7,371 bases of DNA from Candidatus Micrarchaeota archaeon RBG_16_49_10 (GTDB taxonomy: Archaea; Aenigmatarchaeota; Aenigmatarchaeia; CG10238-14). The first letter of the stretch is position 1. Every line of letters begins with the position of its first letter. A program made the translations under genes and the position numbers. Location of the stretch: assembly GCA_001784635.1 (NCBI GenBank), contig MFRS01000010.1, positions 1-7,371 on the forward strand. Direction: 5' to 3'. The notes below the pieces were generated by a model. The model was not told where the DNA came from. It worked only from the letters and a program-made list of their open reading frames with translations, and ran no database searches. Shown piece by piece: positions 1 to 4,082 of the stretch.

Positions 1-540
1 ACCCCCGCCGAGTTGCGCGAACAGGGCAGACAGGCTGGCTCCGAAACCGAACCCGATTATCATCTTCGGGTCATAGCCATAGAAATGGAACAGCAAAGAC
101 ACTCCGAGCAGGCTCATCCCCACGTTGAAGAGGCCCATGACCATGCCTCCCTTGAACGCGATTTGTACAGACTCGTTGATTCCCTTCAGGCCGGCGTAGG
201 CTGTCCTTGCATTGGCCTTTGTGGCGACATCCATCCCGACGTACCCGGCGACCAGCCAGCAGGCCGCGCCGAGGATGAAGGCCAGAGAAGTGTACGGGAA
301 CTTGCTCCCGGTGAAGTCGAAGGCGAAATAGAGCAGAATGGCGAGGAACACGGAAATGTAGGTGATGGTCCTGTACTGCCTTTTCAGGTAGGCCTTGGAC
401 CCTTCCCTTATCGCATCATAGATCTCATGCATCTTCTTGGTGCCGATCTCATACCTGTTTATCTTTCTCCTCAGGTAGAACGCGTACGCCAAGGCCACAA
501 GGGCCGAAAATAAAGTGATTACCAAACCCCCTATCAACAT
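1..540 (-). CDS. hppA: Membrane-bound proton/sodium-translocating pyrophosphatase, N-terminal part
   Basis: This is the first 180 residues of a membrane pyrophosphatase, which hydrolyses pyrophosphate and pumps H+ or Na+ across the cytoplasmic membrane. The gene is cut by the left edge; the family is usually about 650-800 residues. Seen: a first membrane helix (about 2-22), then the family's cytoplasmic stretch with EIGTKKMHEI (31-40) and EGSKAYLKRQY (46-56), further helices near 58-75, 84-103 and 131-153, the signature GMDVATKANARTAY (102-115), and GFGFGASLSALFAQLGGG at the cut end. The start ATG at 540 follows the TGA stop of the upstream PIN gene by two bases. A GGGGTGA motif (543-549) contains that stop codon, so the two genes are probably co-transcribed and translationally coupled. 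The residues that set K+ dependence and Na+ versus H+ specificity lie outside the window, so the pump type cannot be read. Family assignment is firm. Confidence 0.95.
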   Translation of the reverse strand, partial: MLIGGLVITLFSALVALAYAFYLRRKINRYEIGTKKMHEIYDAIREGSKAYLKRQYRTITYISVFLAILLYFAFDFTGSKFPYTSLAFILGAACWLVAGYVGMDVATKANARTAYAGLKGINESVQIAFKGGMVMGLFNVGMSLLGVSLLFHFYGYDPKMIIGFGFGASLSALFAQLGGG

Positions 541-542
541 CT

Positions 543-917
543 TCACCCCATGCTCAATCGGTTTTTACCCCTTAAAAATATTACTTTTATACTTTTATCT
601 TTTAGTTTTTTTATAAGTTTCCTGTCGTTCGTCGCCACTATCGTTTCCCCGTCTGCGGCCTCCAGGATAGCATCATCCACATAGCTTTCTTTCGAGGGCA
701 GAACCTTCACTCCTCTGGTCTCCAGCATCCTCAGCGCGATCTTGGCCGCCTTGGCGTCCTCCTTTTGGCTCCCGGCCAGCCTCTCCAGCTCCGCAACCGT
801 GCCCTCCATTATATATAATTGGTAGCCGCCCTCCAGCAGCATCCCGATCTCGCCGAATATATCCACCTTGAACTGGGCGGGCAGCGTCAGGAAGTTCGTG
901 TCAAGGATGACCCTCAT
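543..917 (-). CDS. Fcf1/Utp24-like PIN-domain protein (archaeal COG1412 type)
   Basis: A 124-residue single PIN-domain protein. It begins MRVILDTNFL and matches the archaeal Fcf1-like group: the LDTN start, a FKVDIFGEI segment (16-24), AELERLA (42-48), DDAILEAA (81-88), VATND (94-98) and the basic tail IFLRGKNRL. The likely metal-binding acidic residues are D6, E43, D81 or D82, and D98. Eukaryotic Fcf1/Utp24 cleaves pre-rRNA during small-subunit maturation; an rRNA-processing role here is inferred. It is not paired with an antitoxin, unlike the VapC in this window. I chose ATG 917 over the longer reading from 959 because homology begins there and a TATA-like box lies about 28 bases upstream, which fits a leaderless mRNA; the longer reading would run through that box. 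hppA follows two bases downstream in the same operon. Confidence 0.88.
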   Translation of the reverse strand: MRVILDTNFLTLPAQFKVDIFGEIGMLLEGGYQLYIMEGTVAELERLAGSQKEDAKAAKIALRMLETRGVKVLPSKESYVDDAILEAADGETIVATNDRKLIKKLKDKSIKVIFLRGKNRLSMG

Positions 918-941
918 AAGCAGATTATGTGGTTTCCAACG

Positions 942-950
942 CTTATAAGG
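942..950 (-). promoter_or_regulatory. TATA box for the PIN-hppA operon
   Basis: On the minus strand this reads CCTTATAAG. Its centre is about 28 bases upstream of ATG 917, the spacing expected if transcription begins at or within a base or two of the start codon. It forms one half of a divergent control region with the promoter at 1008-1016. Confidence 0.7.
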
Positions 951-1007
951 GTTTTCCATAGGGGGTTATGGTAGACTGGCCGGAGCGTCCCGGGATCTGA
1001 GGAACCA

Positions 1008-1016
1008 TTTTAAATA
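1008..1016 (+). promoter_or_regulatory. TATA box for the MgtC-like gene
   Basis: TTTTAAATA, centred about 28 bases before ATG 1040 and preceded by an A-rich BRE-like stretch (GGAACCA). The spacing predicts a leaderless transcript, and no Shine-Dalgarno motif precedes the start. Confidence 0.7.
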
Positions 1017-1039
1017 GGGAACCCAAATATATTCCAGGT

Positions 1040-1477
1040 ATGTTAGACGCATTCTTCTCGACGACAGAGGGCATGTTCGCGCTAGATCTGGCCCTGAGCA
1101 TGATGGCCGGGTTCCTGATAGGGGCCGAGAGGGAGTCGAGGTCCAAGGACGCCGGGATAAGCACTCACATACTGGTCATATGCGGCTCGATGCTCTTCAC
1201 CTTCCTTTCGCGCATAGTCGACCCCCTTTCCACATCCAGGATAGCGGCCCAGATAGTGACGGGGATAGGCTTCCTCGTGGCGGGCCTGATAATGAAGGAG
1301 GGTGGCAGCGTGAAGAACCTGACGACCGCGGCGAGCATATGGTTCTCCAGCGCGATAGGGATGGCCTTCGGGTTCGGCTACCACGCCGTCGGCATAATCG
1401 CGGCCTTCATGTGCGTCCTGATACCGAGGATACCGCACATAACCAAGTCAGGGAACGAGTGGAAGTACAGGGTTTAG
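1040..1477 (+). CDS. MgtC/SapB-family inner-membrane protein
   Basis: A 145-residue membrane protein containing essentially only the conserved MgtC N-terminal membrane domain. Seen: hydrophobic segments near 13-28, 42-58, 66-84, 97-112 and 114-130; the family motif GFLIGAERE (24-32) after the first helix; STHILVICGS (41-50); QIVTGIGFLVAGLIMKEG (71-88), where most relatives have GFLGAG; and NLTTAASIWFSSAIGMA (93-109). The soluble ACT-like C-terminal domain of classical MgtC is absent, as in many short archaeal and bacterial relatives. MgtC proteins are linked to low-Mg2+ adaptation and modulation of membrane ATPases, but their biochemical role is not settled, so no transport activity is claimed. 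The gene is divergent from the PIN-hppA operon and convergent with the winged-helix gene, with 20 bases between stop codons. Confidence 0.92.
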   Translation: MLDAFFSTTEGMFALDLALSMMAGFLIGAERESRSKDAGISTHILVICGSMLFTFLSRIVDPLSTSRIAAQIVTGIGFLVAGLIMKEGGSVKNLTTAASIWFSSAIGMAFGFGYHAVGIIAAFMCVLIPRIPHITKSGNEWKYRV

Positions 1478-1497
1478 ATTTTGTCGGTCGAATCATC

Positions 1498-1803
1498 CTA
1501 AAACGCATCGGGTTTTAGCCCTAAATAGTTTACAGAATTTGACTCTTGAATTGGACCCGGGTCTTTAGGGCTGAGTTTGTATATATTAATTGTTTTCTTA
1601 GTTGTATTATCCGGTATTTTTATCAGGTATCCTCCATCCACCAGCAGATTTGCACAACTTTCTGCAAGGTACCCCACCAATTCTTTTCGTTGTTCAGCAA
1701 ATTCTAGTAATTGTATTAGCGTAAAGCCTTCTCTTGGGTTGTCGAGAAAAAATTGGTACCAACGGCCCATAGGAGAGTCAGGAATTATATTGATTTTTAC
1801 CAT
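1498..1803 (-). CDS. Small orphan winged-helix DNA-binding-like protein
   Basis: A 101-residue protein I do not recognise as a named family. The pattern is that of a winged helix: helix 1 about 13-21 (MGRWYQFFL), helix 2 about 28-37 (FTLIQLLEFA), recognition-like helix about 42-56 (VGYLAESCANLLVDG), then a beta-wing (GGYLIKIPDN...INIYKLS, 57-78) and a polar tail. No membrane segment or signal peptide is seen. The start ATG at 1803 has TTTATAT about 24 bases upstream, so a leaderless message is likely. It is its own transcription unit, upstream of no other gene, and the first gene of the AT-rich block that also holds vapBC and HEPN-MNT. A regulator role for that block is only inference. A 9-base inverted repeat (1517-1525 with 1564-1572) lies in its 3' end and may serve as a bidirectional termination structure with the converging MgtC gene. 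Confidence 0.75.
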   Translation of the reverse strand: MVKINIIPDSPMGRWYQFFLDNPREGFTLIQLLEFAEQRKELVGYLAESCANLLVDGGYLIKIPDNTTKKTINIYKLSPKDPGPIQESNSVNYLGLKPDAF

Positions 1804-1823
1804 AAAAATGATTCGAAAAATAC

Positions 1824-1830
1824 ATATAAA
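1824..1830 (-). promoter_or_regulatory. TATA box for the winged-helix gene
   Basis: Minus-strand TTTATAT, centred about 24 bases upstream of ATG 1803. An inverted repeat with 6-base arms (1856-1861 and 1864-1869, AATTGA/TCAATT with a two-base spacer) lies 25 bases further upstream and could be a binding site, although such AT-rich palindromes also occur by chance. Confidence 0.6.
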
Positions 1831-1936
1831 TCCTCTTGCCTTCCTACTAAAGATAAATTGAAATCAATTCCCATAATTGTAAGAGTAATGTCTAAAACAA
1901 TGCACGCTTGGTAAAAGAGCATGGGTTTTCTGTAAA

Positions 1937-2344
1937 TTAAAAACCGATTACATTGATTGACTTGACTTTTTTAAAATCCCTGTCAAAGGTCGCGATGTTG
2001 CCCATACCCATTTTTTTCATGACTTCAAGGGTGGTGCAGTCAGTGAAGCTGAACGCAGTTTCCTTTTGCCTTTTAAAAAGAATCCAAGACTCCTCAAAGA
2101 TTTCCTTACCGACACTGAATATTTCCATGGATTTCTTGATTAGCTCACCTATTTTTATGGTCTCTGGGAGGCTCTTTAACCTGATCAACATGACAGTCAT
2201 GCACTCGTCAAAGACATAATCGGTTATGCGCAGGTCGCCATACTCCCCATTTACAAGGGTCTTCATCAACTCTGCAGCCCTTTCGTGGTTCTCGTCCCGG
2301 GTGTTGTAATAGGCCACTATAAAGCTTGTGTCTAGGATTATCAT
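1937..2344 (-). CDS. vapC: VapC-type PIN-domain toxin
   Basis: A 135-residue PIN-domain ribonuclease, the usual VapC length. It opens MIILDTSFIVAYY; the acidic metal-binding set is D5, E47 (in VFDECMTVML), D102 (in SFTDCTTLEVM) and D121/D123 (in IATFDRDF). VapC toxins cut specific RNAs, often initiator tRNA or the sarcin-ricin loop of 23S rRNA; the target here cannot be read. The catalytic residues all look intact, so the toxin is probably active. Its ATG overlaps the antitoxin's TGA stop by four bases (ATGA), the classic coupled vapBC arrangement. The region between its stop and the winged-helix promoter (1831-1936) is AT-rich with no further gene visible. Confidence 0.92.
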   Translation of the reverse strand: MIILDTSFIVAYYNTRDENHERAAELMKTLVNGEYGDLRITDYVFDECMTVMLIRLKSLPETIKIGELIKKSMEIFSVGKEIFEESWILFKRQKETAFSFTDCTTLEVMKKMGMGNIATFDRDFKKVKSINVIGF

Positions 2345-2595
2345 TTCTTATTACCGTAAAGAATTTTATCCACTTCTTCGCTGGTCCTTTCCGTACCGCT
2401 CCCCCAATCGAAAGGCTTTGCGTTCAGCAAATTTTTGGGGTTTAGCTCTTCCTTTTTGCTTCCCCCCTTTACCCAGTCCTTCATCGCCAAATTCAGGGCC
2501 TCCCCCACAGTCATCCCCTCCGTTATGGCTTTCTCCTTAAATTTCATGTAGATCTCCTCGTCCAGACCCCTTATAGCATGCAGGTCTTTTTTCAT
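2341..2595 (-). CDS. vapB: VapB-type antitoxin
   Basis: An 84-residue antitoxin. The N-terminal half (about 4-43) has a DNA-binding-like pattern: a short beta-strand (HAIRGL) followed by two helices (DEEIYMKFKEKAITEG and TVGEALNLAMKDWV). The C-terminal half contains FDWGSGTERTSEEVDKILYG (62-81), an acidic/aromatic tail of the type that binds the VapC active site. I start it at ATG 2595, not at the upstream ATG 2706: the family homology begins there, the extra 37 residues are low-complexity, and a TATA-like box sits about 26 bases upstream. The gene overlaps vapC by four bases. It probably represses its own operon together with VapC through the repeats between the TATA box and the start. Confidence 0.88.
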   Translation of the reverse strand: MKKDLHAIRGLDEEIYMKFKEKAITEGMTVGEALNLAMKDWVKGGSKKEELNPKNLLNAKPFDWGSGTERTSEEVDKILYGNKK

Positions 2596-2626
2596 ATGTA
2601 TAACATGTATAACATCGTATTTAACC
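2596..2626 (-). promoter_or_regulatory. vapBC promoter with tandem operator-like repeats
   Basis: A minus-strand GGTTAAATA (2618-2626) looks like BRE plus TATA, centred about 26 bases upstream of the vapB ATG. Between it and the start codon are two perfect head-to-tail 9-base units (2596-2604 and 2605-2613; plus-strand ATGTATAAC). They cover the expected transcription start, where a bound VapBC complex would block RNA polymerase. The operator role is inferred from position and repetition. Confidence 0.6.
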
Positions 2627-2802
2627 TTTGCCTTAGACAATGACGCAACCCCAGATTCTTGAGCATGTGACATAGTTACCAACGGGAATATATCTTGCTT
2701 AGCCAACTGAGCTGAGTTTGAAAAAGTTTGTCCATGAACCCATATTTTTAGGAGCTACATTAGCCAAAATCGGAAACCAAGGAAGGGGTGGCTTAAGCCG
2801 AT

Positions 2803-2824
2803 AGAAGCCAATGGGATGTTACTG
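2803..2824 (+). repeat. Direct repeat, copy 1 (upstream of HEPN-MNT)
   Basis: A 22-base segment matching 3575-3596 at 20 of 22 positions, sharing the core ATGGGATGTT. Weaker similarity appears to continue on both sides (a TGGC about 12-14 bases before, AGC and AATTT after). It sits just before the HEPN promoter. The surrounding stretch 2627-2842 holds no convincing gene; it contains a 10-base palindrome GGCTTAAGCC at 2790-2799. The repeat could be a footprint of cassette insertion or a duplicated regulatory/termination element. Confidence 0.65.
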
Positions 2825-2842
2825 GCAGCCCAAAATTTCAAA

Positions 2843-2850
2843 TTTATAAA
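2843..2850 (+). promoter_or_regulatory. TATA box for HEPN-MNT
   Basis: TTTATAAA, centred about 35 bases before ATG 2882, which predicts a transcription start near 2872 and a leader of roughly ten bases. A second AT-rich patch (CAAATATAAT at 2861-2870) is too close to the start codon to be the main box. Confidence 0.6.
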
Positions 2851-2881
2851 ATCATAGAGGCAAATATAATCTAGATTCTGC

Positions 2882-3244
2882 ATGAAGGAAGAAGTAAAAA
2901 GATGGTGGAACAAGGCAAAGGATGACTTGGAAAAGGCTAAAATCCTTTTCGACAACAAGAAGTACGATGGCACAGTTTTCTTTTGCCAGCAAAGTGTAGA
3001 AAAAGCCCTGAAGGCATTACTGTTAAAAAGGAAGGGCTCAATAAGGAAGGTCCATGATCTGGTAGAGCTGGGAAAGGATAACAGCTTGCCCCGCAATTTG
3101 CTGGATTACTGTAAGGAAATAACGCAATCTTACACATATTCCAGATACCCGGATATAGACGAGCCTGAAGACATAAGGGAAATATCCAAGAAATTCCTGA
3201 AATATACGGAGGAGATCCTAAAATGGACGGAAAAAAAGTTATAA
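2882..3244 (+). CDS. HEPN-domain protein (COG2250-like), partner of the MNT protein
   Basis: A 120-residue all-helical HEPN protein. Seen: N-terminal VKRWWNKAKDDLEKAKILF (5-23), the hallmark FFCQQSVEKALKALLLKR (33-50), VHDLVELG (57-64), and the SRYPD motif (87-91) before a final helix. These match the HEPN group found beside minimal nucleotidyltransferases, where the pair behaves as a toxin-antitoxin or defence module. The R-x4-6-H ribonuclease motif of many toxic HEPN proteins is not visible: the only histidine is H58, with arginines at 50 and 55. Nuclease activity is therefore uncertain. The gene overlaps its partner by 22 bases, and the cassette is bracketed by direct repeats. Confidence 0.9.
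   Translation: MKEEVKRWWNKAKDDLEKAKILFDNKKYDGTVFFCQQSVEKALKALLLKRKGSIRKVHDLVELGKDNSLPRNLLDYCKEITQSYTYSRYPDIDEPEDIREISKKFLKYTEEILKWTEKKL
3208..3214 (+). promoter_or_regulatory. Shine-Dalgarno motif for the MNT gene
   Basis: GGAGGAG, eight bases before ATG 3223 and inside the HEPN coding sequence. This strong internal ribosome-binding site fixes the overlapping start of the nucleotidyltransferase and shows that the two genes are read from one message. Confidence 0.75.
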
Positions 3245-3540
3245 TCGCAAAGCTGAGGGATTTCAAGAAGTCGGTCAGCAAAGACTTTCCAATAACTAGA
3301 ATGTATCTTTTCGGCTCAATGGCAACCGGAAAAATGCACAAATACAGCGACATAGACTTAGTAATAGTGAGCCCAAAGTTCAGGGAGATGAACTTCTTCA
3401 AAAGGGGGGCAAAGATGTACGATTATTGGAAGATTAGGAAGCCCGTTGATTTCCTTTGCTACACTCCCGAGGAGTTTGAAAGGCTGAACAAGCAGATTAC
3501 TATAGTCCGTGAGGCAACAACAAACGGGACTGAAATTTAA
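3223..3540 (+). CDS. Minimal nucleotidyltransferase (MNT) paired with HEPN
   Basis: A 105-residue protein with the pol-beta nucleotidyltransferase core. Seen: MYLFGSMATGKMHKYSDIDL (27-46), giving the nucleotide-binding G31-S32, the two metal-binding aspartates D43 and D45, and a likely third aspartate D76 in PVDFLCY; the final helix contains TPEEFERL. In characterised type VII modules (MntA-HepT) the nucleotidyltransferase neutralises the HEPN toxin by adding AMP groups to it. A similar antitoxin role is inferred here from the pairing, not demonstrated. All catalytic residues look intact. The HEPN-first order and the 22-base overlap are typical of these modules. After the stop there is a T-rich stretch (TTATTATTTT, 3554-3563) that may terminate transcription. 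Confidence 0.92.
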   Translation: MDGKKVIIAKLRDFKKSVSKDFPITRMYLFGSMATGKMHKYSDIDLVIVSPKFREMNFFKRGAKMYDYWKIRKPVDFLCYTPEEFERLNKQITIVREATTNGTEI

Positions 3541-3574
3541 TACGTTCTAGAGATTATTATTTTGGCAACCTAGG

Positions 3575-3596
3575 AGAAGCCCATGGGATGTTGCTG
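3575..3596 (+). repeat. Direct repeat, copy 2 (downstream of HEPN-MNT)
   Basis: Matches 2803-2824 at 20 of 22 positions, offset by 772 bases. The two copies bracket the whole HEPN-MNT transcription unit. This copy lies between the MNT stop (3540) and the stop of the converging small gene (3615). AGCCC (3578-3582) could pair with GGGCT (3612-3616), a weak hairpin followed by no obvious T-run. Confidence 0.65.
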
Positions 3597-3614
3597 AGAG
3601 CTGGAATTTTTGGG

Positions 3615-3881
3615 CTATGTTAACCATTTAATAGGGTCTATGTCTGTTGCCTGATATCTTATTTGAGGTGTTCCAGTCAAAATTAACGACCTGTTATGAA
3701 GCATGATTTCTGCCAATTCACCAAAATATACATAAGGACGTTTTGGGTAATTTCCTACCTGAGCTTTGTATACTTCTTCAGCAGCTCTCCTGCCTTTAGA
3801 AAAAAGAATCCCATCTGAACTTTTTTTTGCAACGTAATAAATGGCTAATATAGCTGCTCTGTCGGCTCCGCTTAATTCCAT
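3615..3881 (-). CDS. Small protein of unknown function
   Basis: An 88-residue protein that I cannot assign to a family. It begins MELSGADRAAILAIYYVAKK and looks mostly helical with a moderately hydrophobic N-terminal helix (about 6-17), followed by a basic helix (SKGRRAAEEVYKAQVG) and a C-terminal region with LAEIMLHNRSLILTG and a DIDPIKWLT end. It has no signal peptide, metal motif or cysteine cluster. An in-frame ATG at 3896 would add five residues; I prefer 3881 because the TATA-like box at 3904-3910 lies about 26 bases upstream, like the other leaderless genes here. It converges on HEPN-MNT and lies between that cassette and the tRNA gene, in the AT-rich block, so an accessory role is likely but not shown. 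Confidence 0.6.
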   Translation of the reverse strand: MELSGADRAAILAIYYVAKKSSDGILFSKGRRAAEEVYKAQVGNYPKRPYVYFGELAEIMLHNRSLILTGTPQIRYQATDIDPIKWLT

Positions 3882-3903
3882 AAAAATAAAAGACATGTCT
3901 AAA

Positions 3904-3910
3904 ATTTATT
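3904..3910 (-). promoter_or_regulatory. TATA-like box for the small unknown gene
   Basis: Minus-strand AATAAAT, centred about 26 bases upstream of ATG 3881. It decides the start choice between ATG 3896 and ATG 3881. Confidence 0.5.
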
Positions 3911-3939
3911 CTTATCTCCCAAGCGAACGTGGAAACTTT

Positions 3940-3956
3940 TTCCTGCCAAACAGGAA
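3940..3956 (-). other. Hairpin at the tRNA 3' end
   Basis: A six-base perfect stem (TTCCTG with CAGGAA) around a five-base loop begins at the tRNA discriminator base. It is not followed by a T-run on the tRNA strand, so it is not a plain terminator. It could influence 3'-end processing, since no CCA is encoded and the trailer must be removed. Confidence 0.45.
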
Positions 3957-4038
3957 GCCCTGGATGGGACTTGAACCCACCACCTATTGCTCTCCCGGAC
4001 TTACGAGGCAATTGCTCTACCAGATGAGCTACCAGGGC
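3956..4038 (-). tRNA. tRNA-Thr(CGT) with a 10-base intron
   Basis: A complete cloverleaf can be folded: acceptor GCCCTGG/CCAGGGC (seven perfect pairs), TA at 8-9, D-stem GCTC/GAGC, anticodon stem ATTGC/GCAAT (five perfect pairs), variable loop AGGTG, T-stem GTGGG/CCCAT (one G-U) and T-loop TTCAAGT. The discriminator is U73, as usual for archaeal tRNA-Thr, and the CCA tail is not encoded. Between the anticodon stem arms there are 17 bases instead of seven. The first six read CTCGTA, giving anticodon CGU at 34-36, which reads ACG threonine codons. Removing ten bases restores a normal CUCGUAA loop. The TATA box at 4062-4069 lies about 28 bases upstream. Confidence 0.93.
3992..4001 (-). other. 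tRNA intron at 37/38 with relaxed bulge-helix motif
   Basis: Placed at the canonical position 37/38, the intron is AGTCCGGGAG. In the precursor, bases C32-U33-C34-G35 pair with intron bases 5-8 (CGGG), giving C-G, U-G, C-G and G-C. This leaves a three-base 5' bulge (U36, A37, intron 1) and a three-base 3' bulge (intron 9, 10 and A38), with cuts after the second bulge base as the splicing endonuclease expects. The inner helix is missing: only a GUC remains inside, so the 5' side becomes part of a six-base loop. Placement one base later (38/39) gives the same mature tRNA but breaks this geometry. Confidence 0.75.
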
Positions 4039-4061
4039 CTAACTTTATTATTATGTAGCAC

Positions 4062-4069
4062 TATATATA
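4062..4069 (-). promoter_or_regulatory. TATA box for tRNA-Thr (possibly shared)
   Basis: The symmetrical TATATATA is centred about 28 bases from the tRNA 5' end, so transcription would start within a few bases of the mature end. On the plus strand it is only 17 bases from ATG 4083, too close for the radical SAM-like gene. That gene may instead use the TTTATTAT at 4044-4051, which overlaps the tRNA's own upstream region. Confidence 0.65.
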
Positions 4070-4082
4070 TGTAAGATTTTTG

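Noticed and set aside
13..513. Long plus-strand open frame at the left edge
   Set aside because: It is antisense to the hppA N-terminus, whose family motifs are unmistakable; the translated frame is low-complexity and matches nothing.
918..959. N-terminal extension of the Fcf1-like PIN protein to ATG 959
   Set aside because: The PIN homology starts at MRVILDTN, and the extension would translate the TATA box.
1082..1438. Minus-strand open frame inside the MgtC gene
   Set aside because: It is a shadow of a clear membrane-protein gene, with no promoter or family resemblance.
1554..1563. Ten-base palindrome GACCCGGGTC in the winged-helix gene
   Set aside because: It is a single, short palindrome inside coding sequence with no partner site; probably chance.
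2596..2706. N-terminal extension of the VapB antitoxin to ATG 2706
   Set aside because: The added 37 residues show no family similarity and would cover the TATA box and the tandem repeats; ATG 2595 fits the homology and promoter spacing.
2755..2773. Possible duplicated gene end resembling the 3' end of the small gene at 3615 (both read W-L-x-stop on the minus strand)
   Set aside because: The similarity stops after about four codons, and the upstream residues differ completely.
2937..3401. Minus-strand open frame across HEPN-MNT
   Set aside because: The plus-strand genes have clear families, an internal Shine-Dalgarno and a promoter; the minus frame is chance.
3956..4038. Class II (long variable arm) tRNA such as Leu or Ser instead of an intron-bearing tRNA
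   Set aside because: The extra ten bases lie between the two arms of a perfect anticodon stem, and the variable loop after it is a normal five bases.
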